The notes under the pieces: model-generated
The model's input: the letters and a program-made list of their open reading frames with translations, nothing else
Database searches by the model: none
What the model was told of the DNA's origin: nothing
Program-made: the position numbers and the translations under genes
Shown here: piece after piece, positions 1-8,646 of the stretch
How the letters are laid out: each line of letters opens with the position of its first letter
Numbering within the stretch: position 1 is the first letter of the stretch
DNA from: Occallatibacter riparius
GTDB lineage: Bacteria > Acidobacteriota > Terriglobia > Terriglobales > Acidobacteriaceae
Direction: 5' to 3'
Assembly (NCBI RefSeq): GCF_025264625.1
Contig: NZ_CP093313.1
Coordinates: 2,852,001 to 2,916,000, forward strand
Length of the DNA: 64,000 bases

Positions 1-666
1 GCAGATCGCATTGAATTGTGCTCCAACCTGCCCGTGGGAGGCGTCACTCCCGACACTGTCCTGCTCGAATCAGTGCTCGGGGCTATCTCAATTCCGGTGC
101 ACGTTCTGATCCGCCCGCGGGCAGGCGATTTTGTCTACTCCCGGGAGGAGTTTGCCGAGATGCGGCATCAGGTCGAGGCCGCGAAGGCAGCGGGGGCCGG
201 TGGAGTGGCTATCGGTATCCTGATTCCCGATGGCCGTGTGGATGTGAGCAGAACTCGCGAACTGGCGGAGTTAGCACGTCCGATGAGCGTCACATTTCAT
301 CGGGGCTTTGATGAGGCGGCAGATCTGGACGAAGCGTTGGAAGCGGTGATCGAGACGGGAGCGGATCTACTGCTGACTTCAGGCGGAGCGGAGAACGTGA
401 TGGCCGGCGTGGACGCGATCGCTCGCATCCGCCGGCAGGCCGGAACTCGGCTCGAGATCATGGCCGGCCGCGGGCTCCGCCTTGAAAACCTATCCGAGAT
501 AGTTCTTCGCACTGGCGTCTCATGCGTTCACGGCTCGCTCACGCCGACGCCTGTCGGCAATGGCAACGGGTCCTACGCCAAGCAGCTTGAAGAAAATGTT
601 CGTCAGGCGGTGCGCCTGCTGCGCGATGCCTGTTTGGATCGGCCGATCACCGCCGCCGCGGGATAA
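1..666 (+). CDS. cutC: Copper homeostasis protein CutC, 5' truncated by the window
   Basis: The reading frame is open from base 1 and reads ADRIELCSNLPVGG, the conserved start of the CutC TIM barrel, so the true start lies just outside the window; the in-frame TTG at 16 is internal. Further CutC motifs are VLIRPRAGDFVYS, a VTFHRGFD segment, the LLTSGG loop and a C-terminal SCVHGS stretch. The family is a (beta/alpha)8 barrel linked to copper tolerance, although its enzymatic role is not settled. The 221 visible residues are nearly the full usual length, so only a few N-terminal residues are missing. The next gene lies on the other strand, so this is the end of its transcription unit. Confidence 0.93.
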   Translation, partial: ADRIELCSNLPVGGVTPDTVLLESVLGAISIPVHVLIRPRAGDFVYSREEFAEMRHQVEAAKAAGAGGVAIGILIPDGRVDVSRTRELAELARPMSVTFHRGFDEAADLDEALEAVIETGADLLLTSGGAENVMAGVDAIARIRRQAGTRLEIMAGRGLRLENLSEIVLRTGVSCVHGSLTPTPVGNGNGSYAKQLEENVRQAVRLLRDACLDRPITAAAG

Positions 667-819
667 TGTATTTCCTGAGTCGCCGTATCCGGGACCTACG
701 CGATCGAATCGACGCGACCTCAAGGAGCGGCGACCCTGCACAAAATAGGCGAGGACACAGTAACTCAGGAAATGCCGTAAACCAGCGCGGCAGCGGGTGC
801 ACCCCGGGCAAAGGTTTGC

Positions 820-1710
820 TTACTGAGGAGTTACGGTCAGCTTCTTGCGTGCCGGCGGCTGGGCCGCGGCCGTCGCGACGATGCCGCTGTCGGGATTGGC
901 GGCGGGCGCGGAGGCGGCATCGTTCGCAGCTTGCATCGAGGCCAGCTCAGCCTTGCCATACTTGGGCGCGCTTACGTAGCCGTGGATGTGGTCTTTGCTG
1001 ATGCCGTTGATCACGATCTCCACTGGCTGAGGGCTGTCCGGCGTGTAGAACATCGACGGCTGGTAGAGATTGATGTGCTTCTGCGACAGGTTGCGGTCGT
1101 CGACAATCAGTTCCATGTCAGCGTACTGGTGCTTGACGTTGGCCTTCTTGAGGCGGAGGCCGAGCGGTCCTTTGTGCTGGAAGTCCTTAGATTTGTTGAT
1201 GTCGAATTCGATGTAATTGCGCTCACCGCGTTTCTGGAGGAGGACCAGTTCCTCGTGCGTGTGGGCGATGGAGCCGGTCAGCTCGGTGCGGGTGTTGACC
1301 AGGTCACCTTGCGTGCCGGCGAGGGCATTCTGGGTGTCCTGAATGGCTTTGCCCTGGGCATCGAGCTGGGCCTGTAGCTTCTTATAGCGGGATTCCTGGT
1401 GGACGCCTGCGGACGGGCGCTTCGCGGAAGGACGCGCAGGTTGGGCAGCCGGAGCGGCTTCAGGAGCGGCCGCGGGCTGGGTGTCGGCGCGGGCGACCAG
1501 CATATTGACCTTGCTGGTGAGGTCGGTGAGCTCCTTCTTGGTGTCGTTCAGTTGAGACGTGGTTTGCTGATTCTTGTCGGCTAGAGCTTTGGCGGTGTTG
1601 TGCTCATGGATGGCGTATCCGCCGAGGGAGCCGCCAAGGACGACAGCGGCAGCAGTGATTGCAATCTTCTTAGTGGCGAGCGAGGCCGGCGAAGCAGAGA
1701 ACTCGAACAT
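820..1710 (-). CDS. Membrane-anchored coiled-coil protein of unknown function
   Basis: The protein has 296 residues. A hydrophobic segment at about residues 14-30 (IAITAAAVVLGGSLGGYA) follows a lysine pair and looks like an uncleaved N-terminal anchor. Residues 35-160 are rich in Lys, Gln, Asp and Thr with heptad-like spacing (QLNDTKKELTDLTSKV, YKKLQAQLDAQGKAIQDTQ) and suggest a coiled coil, interrupted by an Ala/Pro linker near residue 85. The C-terminal half (EFDINKSKDF to KDHIHGYVSAPKYG) looks globular. The ATG at 1710 has a GGAGG site six bases upstream. I do not recognise the family. It is a single gene preceded by an AT-rich region of about 530 bases. Confidence 0.75.
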   Translation of the reverse strand: MFEFSASPASLATKKIAITAAAVVLGGSLGGYAIHEHNTAKALADKNQQTTSQLNDTKKELTDLTSKVNMLVARADTQPAAAPEAAPAAQPARPSAKRPSAGVHQESRYKKLQAQLDAQGKAIQDTQNALAGTQGDLVNTRTELTGSIAHTHEELVLLQKRGERNYIEFDINKSKDFQHKGPLGLRLKKANVKHQYADMELIVDDRNLSQKHINLYQPSMFYTPDSPQPVEIVINGISKDHIHGYVSAPKYGKAELASMQAANDAASAPAANPDSGIVATAAAQPPARKKLTVTPQ

Positions 1711-2241
1711 GGTTCCTCCGTGGGAGAACGAGGACGTTCTTCAACTCAGGAGAAAGCACGTAACGGACCAGATGAGCGACTTGGAGCTAAGTTATTGACC
1801 CTGGGAGGCTTGATTGTGATTCGCCGTGAGGGGCGGAGGACGGAAAGGTTGCTTTGCAGGTAAAAGTTACCTGGATCAGAGGAGCTGTCTGGGAGCAGTT
1901 TTCAAAAAGGCGTCCGGCCGGGGTTTGCGAAGGCAGGAGCTGCTGTTTCGGGCTGTTTACTACGGAGTAACTTTCGTGTTTTGAGGCTCAAAATAGGCCT
2001 ATGAGATTTTGTATATAGTCAAGTTATTTTGAATGAATAAATTAGCTAAAATTTTTGCCCAAAAAGCGAAGATTAGGAGAAGCCAAAACAGGGGGGAGGG
2101 GTAGCTAATTTTCTAGTAAACTTTGGCTCAGACTGCAAAGGGCTATGCTCCTGGACAAGAGCACAACCCATGCTGAGACGGTAGCGCGTGCCGGGAACCT
2201 GAGTCGGTGATGGTTGTCACGCTTCGCCAACTTCGCCGGAC
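1711..2241. other. Long intergenic region with an AT-rich island
   Basis: No credible gene is visible in these 531 bases. The part from about 1975 to 2115 is strikingly AT-rich against the GC-rich surroundings and probably holds the promoter of the leftward coiled-coil gene. On the minus strand it contains a TTGACTATATAC stretch (2011-2025), but I could not pair -35 and -10 hexamers convincingly. It also holds a 10-base inverted repeat (see the separate entry) and an imperfect palindrome at 1955-1971 that resembles the one at 27582-27599. Confidence 0.5.
2039..2111. repeat. Spaced inverted repeat AAATTAGCTA / TAGCTAATTT
   Basis: AAATTAGCTA at 2039-2048 is the exact reverse complement of TAGCTAATTT at 2102-2111, separated by 53 bases that include a G-run (GGGGGGAGGGG). 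It lies inside the AT-rich island upstream of the leftward coiled-coil gene. It could be a pair of binding sites for one regulator; chance is not excluded. Confidence 0.4.
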
Positions 2242-3942
2242 TCACGGCTCATAGCCCGGCCCGCGGAGCACTTTGCCAGGGAGCGCGTTCGTCATTACGC
2301 CGTTGGCGATCACAGGGACGCCGTTGACCAGCACGAAGTCCATGCCTTGCGAGAGCTGGTTGGGCTGCTCGAAGGTGGCCATGTCCTTAATCGTCGCGGG
2401 GTCGAAGATCACGATGTCGGCTGCCATGCCGGCTTTAAGCACGCCGCGGTCAGTGAAGTGCATGCGCTGGGCGGGAAGCGCGCTGAACTTGCGGATGGCA
2501 TCTTCAAGGCTGAGGGCGTGCTCCTCGCGGACATACTTGCGGAGGATGCGGGGGAAGGTGCCGTAGGCACGGGGGTGGGGGTGCTCGCTGCCGAGAAGGC
2601 CTTCGGTCGAGGTGCCCTGCGAGTCGTTATCGACGGAAACCCAGGGCTGCTGGAGGGCTAGCTTCACGTCCGGCTCGGACATGCCGAAGACGGCTACCTC
2701 GGTGAATGCCTTGTCTTTAATAAGGATGTCGCAGAGGGCGTCGATGGGGTCTTCGTGCCATTGCTCCGCGACTTCGCTCAGCCGCTTGCCCTGGAGTGGG
2801 CGCAGGTCAGGATTCTGCACGACGGCGATGAGGATGTCCTTGGGGCTGGAGATTTCCTGCCATTCGTTGTCCCAGTCGCCTTTGGGGTCGAGCATGTCCT
2901 TGCGTATGCGGGCGCGGGTGGCTGGGTCCTTGAGGCGCTCGACGAGCCTGGCGTCGCCGCCATCGTGGGCCCAGGGCGGAATGAAGGCGGAAAAGGAGTT
3001 GAACCAGGCGGTGTAGGCGTAGGTGTTGGCGGAGATGTCGACGCCGGCATCGCGGGCGGCTTGGATCTGCGCGACGATCTGCGGCATCTTGCCCCAGTTG
3101 TTCTTGCCGGCAGCCTTGAGATGCCAGATCTCTACTGGGATGTGGCCTTCTCTCCCGATGCGGAGGGCTTCGTCGATGGCGGCGGGCTCCGCGTCGCCTT
3201 CGCTGCGCATGTGGGTGGCGTAAATGCCGCCGCGCCGGCCGGCGGTGAAGGCCAGGGCGATGAGCTCGTCGGTCTGGGCGTAGGGGGCGGGTGCGTATTG
3301 CAGAGACGTGGAGACGCCGACGGCGCCGTCCTTCATGGCCTGGTCAACGAGGGACTGCATCTCGGCTAGCTGGCTCTGCGTGGGCTGAATGTCGGCATCG
3401 CCGAGCACCATGCGGCGGACGCTGGTGGCACCTACGTAGCTGGCGAGGTTGATGCCCATGCCCTGCTTCTCAATCCGGGCGAAGTATTGGCGGAAGGTGG
3501 TCCAATCGGGATTGATCTTGAGGTGCTCGTAGCCGGCACGGTCGGCGGCGATCATCTGCGCGTTCAGGGGCGCAGCGGATTCGCCTTCTCCGGTGACCTC
3601 GGTGGTGATGCCCTGGAAGATCTTCGAAGGCAGGTGCGGGTCGACGAGGATGCTCATCTCCGACTGGCCGAGCATGTCGATGAAGCCAGGGGCGACCACC
3701 TGGCCGTGAGCGTCGATGGTGCGGGCGCGCGGGGTCCGCTCGAGATTGCCGATGGCGGCGATGCGGCCGGCGCGGATTCCGATCTCGCCGGAGTACCAGG
3801 GCGAGCCGGTGCCGTCGATGATGTGGCCGTTGGTGATGACGATGTCGAACGGCGCGGCAGGCTGGCTTTGGGCGGAAGCGGCGAGGGGTGCCAGCAGAAG
3901 GGCGGCGGCGAGTATCGGTGCGCGCATAGGCCTCGTGTGCAT
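2242..3942 (-). CDS. D-aminoacylase-like amidohydrolase, exported, atypical metal site
   Basis: An N-acyl-D-amino-acid deacylase-like member of the amidohydrolase superfamily (566 residues from this start). The N-terminus (MRAPILAAALLLAPLAASAQ) is a clear signal peptide, so it acts outside the cytoplasm. The family layout is seen: FDIVITNGHIIDGTG, then VVAPGFID, a YATHMRSEGD segment and EIWHLKAAG (the two tightly held metal His), and a VDNDSQG loop near the catalytic Asp. However, the usual HxH after GFID is replaced by MLGQSE (about residues 90-95), and the metal Cys region reads TGEGES. ATG codons at 3942 and 3927 are both possible; a GAGG lies close before the latter. An upstream in-frame ATG at 4026 would put about 28 extra residues before the signal peptide and is less likely. 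The substrate is unknown. Confidence 0.85.
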   Translation of the reverse strand: MHTRPMRAPILAAALLLAPLAASAQSQPAAPFDIVITNGHIIDGTGSPWYSGEIGIRAGRIAAIGNLERTPRARTIDAHGQVVAPGFIDMLGQSEMSILVDPHLPSKIFQGITTEVTGEGESAAPLNAQMIAADRAGYEHLKINPDWTTFRQYFARIEKQGMGINLASYVGATSVRRMVLGDADIQPTQSQLAEMQSLVDQAMKDGAVGVSTSLQYAPAPYAQTDELIALAFTAGRRGGIYATHMRSEGDAEPAAIDEALRIGREGHIPVEIWHLKAAGKNNWGKMPQIVAQIQAARDAGVDISANTYAYTAWFNSFSAFIPPWAHDGGDARLVERLKDPATRARIRKDMLDPKGDWDNEWQEISSPKDILIAVVQNPDLRPLQGKRLSEVAEQWHEDPIDALCDILIKDKAFTEVAVFGMSEPDVKLALQQPWVSVDNDSQGTSTEGLLGSEHPHPRAYGTFPRILRKYVREEHALSLEDAIRKFSALPAQRMHFTDRGVLKAGMAADIVIFDPATIKDMATFEQPNQLSQGMDFVLVNGVPVIANGVMTNALPGKVLRGPGYEP

Positions 3943-4073
3943 GGAATTGGCGTTGAACGGCGTGGGTGCATCGTAACACCGGTTACGCGCTGGAAGGAAA
4001 ACACAAAGCGTACGGAAGCAGTGCAAGTTGCATCTGACTCAGCGTTGAGAAGTGCAGATCGCGAGGTGAAACG

Positions 4074-4598
4074 ATGAAGTGGGTATCAGCGGATTTCCAG
4101 AACTTGCGCGACTTGTGGATCAACCAGCTTCGGGTGCTGCTTTCGGCCGAGGAGCAGATTGTCCGCGCGCTGCCTGACATGGTTACGCATGCGACTGATG
4201 AGCAACTGAGGGGCGCGTTCCGGTCGCACCTGCAGGAGACGGAAGAGCATATCAGGCGGCTGGAGCAGATTCTGGCTGCCCAGAAGAGTGTTGACGCAAA
4301 GATTGAGAGCACCGGCCCGGAGAAGTGCAAGGCGATTGCGGCACTCAGGGGAGAGGCCGAGGACATGTTTGTGGATGCGCGCGACGCGTGGGTGCGGGAT
4401 GCCGCCCTGATTTCGGCAGCGCAGCACGTGGAGCACTATGAGATCGCCTCGTATGGAACGGTGCGGCAATGGGCCATGCTGCTGGGCGAGACCGCGGCGG
4501 CCGAGCTGCTGGACAGGACGGCGAAGGAAGAAGGACATGCGGACCATCTGCTGACCGAGATCGCGGAGAGGGTGAACACGAAGGCCAAAGCCGCCTAA
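4074..4598 (+). CDS. DUF892 (YciE/YciF-type) ferritin-like protein
   Basis: The protein has 174 residues and almost all of it is the DUF892 four-helix bundle. It starts with LRDLWINQLRVLLSAEEQI, has the LQETEEHIRRLEQI helix, the AAQHVEHYEIASYGTV helix and an EEGHADHLL C-terminal helix. The Glu and His residues in these helices match the di-iron ligands of ferritin-like proteins. YciF relatives are stress-induced; the biochemical role is not settled. The ATG at 4074 lies in an AGGTGAAACG context. A paralogue lies at 15067-15600 on the other strand. Ku follows about 200 bases downstream. Confidence 0.9.
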   Translation: MKWVSADFQNLRDLWINQLRVLLSAEEQIVRALPDMVTHATDEQLRGAFRSHLQETEEHIRRLEQILAAQKSVDAKIESTGPEKCKAIAALRGEAEDMFVDARDAWVRDAALISAAQHVEHYEIASYGTVRQWAMLLGETAAAELLDRTAKEEGHADHLLTEIAERVNTKAKAA

Positions 4599-4633
4599 CC
4601 ACCTGCGGCCACCTGCGGTGGGGCCACCTGCGG
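4599..4633 (+). repeat. Three copies of CCACCTGCGG
   Basis: CCACCTGCGG occurs at 4599-4608, 4609-4618 and 4624-4633, right after the stop codon of the DUF892 gene. The first two are directly adjacent and the third is displaced by five bases. This may be replication slippage or a small recurring element. Confidence 0.6.
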
Positions 4634-4672
4634 CTTCGCCGCCAGCCGTACCGAATCGAGAGTTGTGGCTCG

Positions 4673-4704
4673 AATCCTCGCGCCAGAAAGAAGGCGCGAG
4701 GATT
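4673..4704 (+). terminator. Strong stem-loop after the DUF892 gene
   Basis: AATCCTCGCGCC (4673-4684) pairs perfectly with GGCGCGAGGATT (4693-4704) around an eight-base loop. The 12-bp GC-rich stem lies between the DUF892 gene and Ku. The T-run after it is short, so termination is likely but not certain. Confidence 0.5.
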
Positions 4705-4795
4705 TCCGGGCAGACTTAGCACCAGTGTGCGAGCCCGCGCGGGGGCAACTTCGTGTGAGGGGCGGGAATCTGACTGAAAGAGAAGGAGATTCTGG

Positions 4796-5707
4796 GTGGC
4801 GCGTCCGTTCTGGTCGGGGCAGATTCAGATATCGCTGGTGTCGTTTGGCGTGAAGCTGTTTCCGGCGACGGAGGCGAAGAGCGAAATCCATTTTCACCAG
4901 ATCAGCAAGAAGACGGGCGAGCGGGTTCGGCACCAGAAGGTGTCGGGCGGCGCAAGCGGCGACGAAGAGCCGGTGGAGAAGGACGACATCGTCAAGGGCT
5001 ACGAGTACAGCAAGGGTGAGTACGTGCAGATCGATCCGAAGGAGATTGCCAACCTTCGGATTCCTTCGCGGCGCACGCTGGAACTGCAGCAGTTTGTTGA
5101 TTTGAAGGACCTGGATCCCGCGTACTTCGAAAAGCCATACTTCGTGACACCTGAGAACGAGTCGCAGGCCGAGGCGTTCGCAACGGTGCGCAAGGCCCTG
5201 GCTGACACGCACAAGGCGGGTTTGGGCAAGATCGCGATGAGCGGCCGCGAGCATGTGATTGCGATCAGTGCGCCGGAAGACGATTCGCTGCCCGGTTTGA
5301 TGGGATACGAGCTGCGATACGCCGAGGAACTGCGCAAACCCGAAGAGTACTTCGCGGACATCAAGACTCAAAAGATAAGCGAGGAGTCGCTGGATCTGGC
5401 GAAGGAACTCATCAAGCGCAAGAGCGGCAAGTTCGAGATGGAGAAGTTCAAGGACGAGTACGAGGCGGCGCTGCGCGCGATGATTGAAGCGAAGATGAAG
5501 AATGTGCCGCTGCCGAAGGAAGAGAAGCCGGCGAAGCGCGGCAAGGTGATTGACCTGATGGACGCGCTGCGGGCCAGCATTGGCGAAGGCGGGAAGAAGC
5601 CTCCGGCGCATGAGTCAGCGGGGCATGGCAAGGCAAAGAGCAAGGTTGCGGTGATGCCGCGGCGTGGGGCGAAGAAGAGCTCTGAGAAGCGACGGAAATC
5701 CGCGTAA
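4796..5707 (+). CDS. ku: Non-homologous end-joining protein Ku
   Basis: The protein has 303 residues and begins MARPFWSGQIQISLVSFGVK, the typical bacterial Ku N-terminus. The Ku beta-barrel motifs follow: FHQISKKTGERVRHQKV, KGYEYSKGEYVQI and LMGYELRYAEELR. The C-terminus ends in a Lys/Arg-rich tail (RRGAKKSSEKRRKSA), as in many bacterial Ku proteins, where such tails contact DNA. Homodimeric Ku binds double-strand break ends and recruits the ligase LigD. The GTG start at 4796 has an AAGGAG site upstream. No ligD, primase or polymerase partner is adjacent, so the partner must be elsewhere. The stress protein DUF892 is the upstream neighbour. Confidence 0.96.
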   Translation: MARPFWSGQIQISLVSFGVKLFPATEAKSEIHFHQISKKTGERVRHQKVSGGASGDEEPVEKDDIVKGYEYSKGEYVQIDPKEIANLRIPSRRTLELQQFVDLKDLDPAYFEKPYFVTPENESQAEAFATVRKALADTHKAGLGKIAMSGREHVIAISAPEDDSLPGLMGYELRYAEELRKPEEYFADIKTQKISEESLDLAKELIKRKSGKFEMEKFKDEYEAALRAMIEAKMKNVPLPKEEKPAKRGKVIDLMDALRASIGEGGKKPPAHESAGHGKAKSKVAVMPRRGAKKSSEKRRKSA

Positions 5708-5976
5708 GAGATCAGATATGGCATAGATACTCAGGGCTGTTTAATCTGCACAATCGAATCGAGCAGGATTTCTCCCCGCTGAAGCTTTCGAGTGTCGTTT
5801 GCCGTTTTCTAACATCCAACGAGTTAGAAAGCGACTTTCTCCCGATCTGGGAAGGAAAAGCTCAGTGTGAAGCAAGGGCTGTTGGGCTGACTCGATTTCT
5901 CATTGACAGATGAAATTTAAGTTGTGGGGCTGACTGAGTGCCGTTGCTCCATGTGTCTCTTGAACCAGGTGATTGC
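5708..5976. other. Intergenic region before treY
   Basis: These 269 bases hold the stem-loop at 5803-5833 and presumably the treYZ promoter. A TTGACA occurs in ATTGACAGATG near 5905, but no matching -10 hexamer was found at normal spacing. No small gene could be supported. Confidence 0.4.
5803..5833 (+). terminator. Stem-loop between ku and treY
   Basis: CGTTTTCTAAC (5803-5813) pairs with GTTAGAAAGCG (5823-5833) with one G-T pair around a nine-base loop, followed by ACTTTCT. It could end the Ku transcript or be an operator for treYZ. Confidence 0.4.
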
Positions 5977-8643
5977 ATGCGACGCGTTCCACATTCGACT
6001 TACCGGCTGCAGTTGAACAAGCAGTTTACGTTCGACGATGCGGCTGCTATAGCAAGTTATCTAAAGGATCTCGGCGTCACGCACGTCTATTGCTCGCCGT
6101 ATCTGCAGGCTGCTCCGGGAAGCATGCATGGGTACGACGTGGTTGATCACGAGAAGGTGAATGAAGAATTGGGCGGCGACCGGGGGCACCGGCGGTTCTG
6201 CGAGCGGTTGCGCGAGTTTGGCCTGGGGCAGGTGCTCGACATCGTCCCGAACCACATGGCGCTTGGCCGGCGGAATCGCTACTGGATGGATGTGCTGGAG
6301 AACGGGCCATCGAGCCGGTATGCGTCGTGGTTCGATATTGACTGGAACTCGGACGAGGTGAAGCTCAAGAACAAGGTGCTGATTCCTGTGCTTGGCGATC
6401 AGTACGGAAAGGTTCTTGCCTCGGGTGATATCCGGGTCGAGCAGCAGGGCGAGACGTTTTGCTTGCGCTACTTTGATCACTCGTGGCCAGTTGCGCCCGG
6501 TTCGCTGGCCAGCATTGTGCAGTTAGCGGCGAAGTTTCTTTCCGAGGACACGCTGGGATTCATTGCCGACAGTCTCGCCAGGTTGCCATCTCCGGATTCG
6601 AATGACCCAGCGCTGGTGCAGGAGCGGCAGCGCGACAAAGACGTCATCTACGCGCTGCTGGGCCGTGCGTGCTCCGAGAAGAAGGAAGTTTGTGAGGCAA
6701 TCTCGAAGGCTGTCGATGCGATCAATGCGGACGTCGATCTCCTGGACGATCTGCTGAATCAGCAGTTTTACCGGTTGGCATACTGGCGCACGGCGGACCA
6801 GGAACTAGGTTATCGGCGGTTCTTCGACGTCAATACGCTGATCGGACTGCGCATGGAACGGCAGCATGTGTTCGACGCGACGCACGCGCGCATTCTGGAG
6901 TGGGTGCAAGATGGGGTGCTGGATGGTATTCGCGTGGATCATCCAGACGGGCTGCGCGATCCGCAGCAATATTTCGATCGTTTGCGGGCGAAGGCGGGGG
7001 ACGCGTGGATCATCGGCGAAAAGATTCTTGAGCCAGGCGAGTGGTTGCGCGAGAGCTGGCCGATTGACGGCACCAGCGGCTACGACTTCATGAACGTGTG
7101 CAACAGCCTGCTGGCGCATCCGGAGGGGCTGCGTGAGTTCGGCGCGATCTACCGGGATTTCACAGGACGCGCGCAGAGCTTCGACGACATGGTTCACGAC
7201 AAGAAGCTCACCGTGGAGCAGGAGGCGCTGGGGAGCGATGTGAATCGGCTGGCGAGCCTGTTTGTCGAGATATGCGAAGGCAATCGCGACCGGCGCGACT
7301 ACACCAGGGCGGAGATTCGACGCGCCATTCGCGAGGTGGCCGCGTGCTTCTCCATCTATCGGACTTATGTGGTGGCGGAGCGGAACGAGATCACCGAGGA
7401 GGATCGCCGCGAGATCGAGCGTGCAGTGAATTGTGCCAAGCAATACCGCCAGGACATTGATGCGGGCCTGTTCGACTTCATGGGAGATGTGTTGTCGCTG
7501 CGGTATCGCGGCGCACTGGAGAGCGAGTTTCTGCTGCGGTTTCAGCAGTTCACGTCGCCGGTGATGGCAAAGGGTGTGGAGGATACGGCGTTCTACTGCT
7601 TCAACCGTATGATCGGGTTGAATGAGGTGGGCGGCGCGCCGGCGACGGATGGAATGAGCGTTGAGCAGTTTCACGACTACTGCGCGCACATGCAGGCTAC
7701 GCATCCGCTGAGCATGACCACGCTTGCGACGCATGATACGAAACGAGGCGACGATGTGCGCGCGCGGCTGGCGGCATTGACGGAGATTCCGGCGCGGTGG
7801 AAAAGCGCGCTGCAGCGCTGGGGCAGGATGAATGCGAAGCTCAAGACGAATGCATTGCCGGATCGCAATACGGAGTATTTCCTTTATCAGACGATGATCG
7901 GCGCGTGGTCGATCTCAGAGGAGCGCCTGCAGGCCTACATGCTGAAAGCTGTCCGCGAAGCAAAGGAGCAGACAAGCTGGACACAGCAGAACAAGGAATT
8001 CGAAGAGGCGTTGCAGGCGTTTATCGGCCAACTCTACAAGTCGGGCGAATTCATAGCGGATCTCGATGCGCTGGTGAGGCGCGTGGATCGCGCAGGGCAT
8101 GTCAACAGCCTGGCGCAGACTCTGCTGCATTTCACCGCGCCTGGGGTTCCGGACACTTATCAGGGCGGGGAGCTTTGGGATTATCGGCTCGTTGATCCTG
8201 ATAACCGCACGCCTGTGGACTATGATCTGCGGCAGAGAATGCTGAATGAGCTGAAGTCCGGCATGCCGGCGAGCGAGATCATGCGGTGTGAAGACACCGG
8301 CTTGCCCAAGTTGTGGGTCGTTCATAAAGCGCTGATGCTTCGGCGCGAGCATCCGGAGTGGTTTGGGGCTGAAGCTACATATGAGCCGCTGGCGGTGAGC
8401 GGCCCGAAGGCTGCGCACGCGGTGGCCTATCTGCGGGCAGGACGGGTGGCGACGCTGGTTCCGCGATGGCCGGTTAAGCTGGGCGAGAGCTGGGCGGGGA
8501 CGACGCTCGCGCTTCCGGAAGGAAGATGGACAAGTCTGCTCACGGGCGACGTAATTGAGGGCGGCCGTTCACGCGGCAATTTGCGCATCCAAGCGCTGTT
8601 GCGGGATTTTCCCGTTGCACTTCTGGTGAGGAACGCGGAGTAA
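5977..8643 (+). CDS. treY: Malto-oligosyltrehalose synthase TreY
   Basis: A cytosolic GH13 enzyme (888 residues from this start). It turns the reducing-end alpha-1,4 linkage of malto-oligosaccharides into an alpha,alpha-1,1 linkage, giving maltooligosyl trehalose. It starts MRRVPHSTYRLQLN, the family N-terminus. GH13 regions are seen in order: VLDIVPNHMA, GIRVDHPDGL (nucleophile Asp), IIGEKIL (acid Glu) and LATHDTKRGDDVRARL. The TreY-specific PGVPDTYQGGELWDYRLVDPDNR is near the C-terminus. The ATG at 5977 has an AGGTGAT site and fits the family. A GTG at 5938 would add 13 residues with no good site. treZ begins three bases after the stop, so the two genes are co-transcribed. Confidence 0.96.
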   Translation: MRRVPHSTYRLQLNKQFTFDDAAAIASYLKDLGVTHVYCSPYLQAAPGSMHGYDVVDHEKVNEELGGDRGHRRFCERLREFGLGQVLDIVPNHMALGRRNRYWMDVLENGPSSRYASWFDIDWNSDEVKLKNKVLIPVLGDQYGKVLASGDIRVEQQGETFCLRYFDHSWPVAPGSLASIVQLAAKFLSEDTLGFIADSLARLPSPDSNDPALVQERQRDKDVIYALLGRACSEKKEVCEAISKAVDAINADVDLLDDLLNQQFYRLAYWRTADQELGYRRFFDVNTLIGLRMERQHVFDATHARILEWVQDGVLDGIRVDHPDGLRDPQQYFDRLRAKAGDAWIIGEKILEPGEWLRESWPIDGTSGYDFMNVCNSLLAHPEGLREFGAIYRDFTGRAQSFDDMVHDKKLTVEQEALGSDVNRLASLFVEICEGNRDRRDYTRAEIRRAIREVAACFSIYRTYVVAERNEITEEDRREIERAVNCAKQYRQDIDAGLFDFMGDVLSLRYRGALESEFLLRFQQFTSPVMAKGVEDTAFYCFNRMIGLNEVGGAPATDGMSVEQFHDYCAHMQATHPLSMTTLATHDTKRGDDVRARLAALTEIPARWKSALQRWGRMNAKLKTNALPDRNTEYFLYQTMIGAWSISEERLQAYMLKAVREAKEQTSWTQQNKEFEEALQAFIGQLYKSGEFIADLDALVRRVDRAGHVNSLAQTLLHFTAPGVPDTYQGGELWDYRLVDPDNRTPVDYDLRQRMLNELKSGMPASEIMRCEDTGLPKLWVVHKALMLRREHPEWFGAEATYEPLAVSGPKAAHAVAYLRAGRVATLVPRWPVKLGESWAGTTLALPEGRWTSLLTGDVIEGGRSRGNLRIQALLRDFPVALLVRNAE

Positions 8644-8646
8644 GGC

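Noticed and set aside
4595..5611. Long leftward open frame over the ku gene
   Set aside because: It is the antisense shadow of ku; Leu/Arg/His-rich composition, no domain and no ribosome site.
5938..5976. GTG at 5938 as start of treY
   Set aside because: The added 13 residues are not part of the family, and the ATG at 5977 has the better ribosome site.
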